Positions 45,461 to 45,634 of a stretch of DNA of 45,634 nt are shown here, one piece after another. Every line of letters begins with the position of its first letter. Position 1 is the first letter of the stretch. Position numbers and translations under genes: made by a program. Below the pieces are notes generated by a model. That model ran no database searches. It was not told where the DNA came from and saw nothing but the letters and a program-made list of their open reading frames with translations. Source of the stretch: a virus; the IMG/VR virus record IMGVR_UViG_3300015245_000047, positions 1 to 45,634 of that record; one strand, written 5' to 3'.

Positions 45461-45634
45461 TGGCTGTTTTTAACCCACAGATACCTGATACTCAAGATCC
45501 TAATTGGTTAGGTTGGTCTAAGTCTATTACCCAACCAGAGGGAGATAAGAGCACAGGCATCGCCTTAGAGACTGTTGCTGCAGGGCTAGGTGAAGGACTT
45601 AAGCTAGCAGACACTTCAATGAAGAGTGTCATTG
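45460..45634 (+). CDS. Partial gene at the window edge (58 codons seen)
   Basis: ATG overlaps the previous stop as TAATG. The visible part (MAVFNPQIPDTQDPNWLGWSK, then an Ala/Gly-rich segment) is the start of a further virion gene in the ejection module, probably another internal virion protein. Function cannot be judged from the fragment. Confidence 0.75.
   Translation, partial: MAVFNPQIPDTQDPNWLGWSKSITQPEGDKSTGIALETVAAGLGEGLKLADTSMKSVI

Overview
The window is 45.6 kb of a tailed-phage genome (Caudoviricetes), most probably a lytic short-tailed podovirus with T7-like logic. The supporting genes are a family A DNA polymerase, a T7 gp4-like primase-helicase, endonuclease I, a T7-like terminase and portal, tail-tube proteins A and B, and internal virion proteins including one of about 1,822 residues. 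No integrase, lysogeny module, phage RNA polymerase or small terminase was recognised. The right edge cuts a gene, so the genome continues. The host cannot be named. Near-consensus sigma-70 promoters and strong Shine-Dalgarno sites point to a Gram-negative-type host polymerase.

Layout. From 1 to 23.66 kb every gene I accept is on the minus strand (early and replication arm). From 23.77 kb to the end every gene is on the plus strand (packaging, virion, lysis). The arms diverge at 23.66-23.73 kb, where two near-consensus promoters face each other. The minus arm reads, in transcription order: micro-genes (23.66-22.67 kb); an AT-rich gap; small unknown genes and a 349-residue unknown protein with its own terminator (22.0-20.15 kb); small unknown genes, a NYN-domain RNase-like protein, tRNA-Leu(UAA) and a membrane protein (19.8-16.3 kb); a glutamine-amidotransferase-like protein and a gamma-glutamylcyclotransferase-like protein (16.3-13.9 kb); primase-helicase, uracil-DNA glycosylase and small genes (14.0-9.2 kb); an AT-rich palindrome cluster (9.0-9.24 kb); DNA polymerase, ssDNA-binding-like protein and small genes (9.0-4.1 kb); a roughly 2-kb stretch without convincing genes but dense in hairpins, with a tRNA-like element (4.08-2.08 kb); then a PD-(D/E)XK nuclease and endonuclease I.

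The plus arm reads: six small genes, large terminase, portal, a small protein, scaffold-like protein, major capsid protein, two small virion proteins, two tail spikes or fibres with a common N-terminal adaptor, a membrane-tethered lysozyme, two holin-like membrane proteins, tail-tube A, tail-tube B, a gp14-like internal protein, the giant internal protein, and the start of another gene.

The most interesting items are the structured noncoding tract at 2.08-4.08 kb (candidate large ornate phage RNA), the C-terminal Phe-Gly tag shared by six otherwise unrelated minus-strand proteins, the face-to-face promoter pair that may form an early/late switch, and the adjacent GGCT-like and amidotransferase-like genes. 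Many genes of 26-60 codons were recovered here from start-stop overlaps (ATGA, TAATG, TTGA) and ribosome-binding sites.
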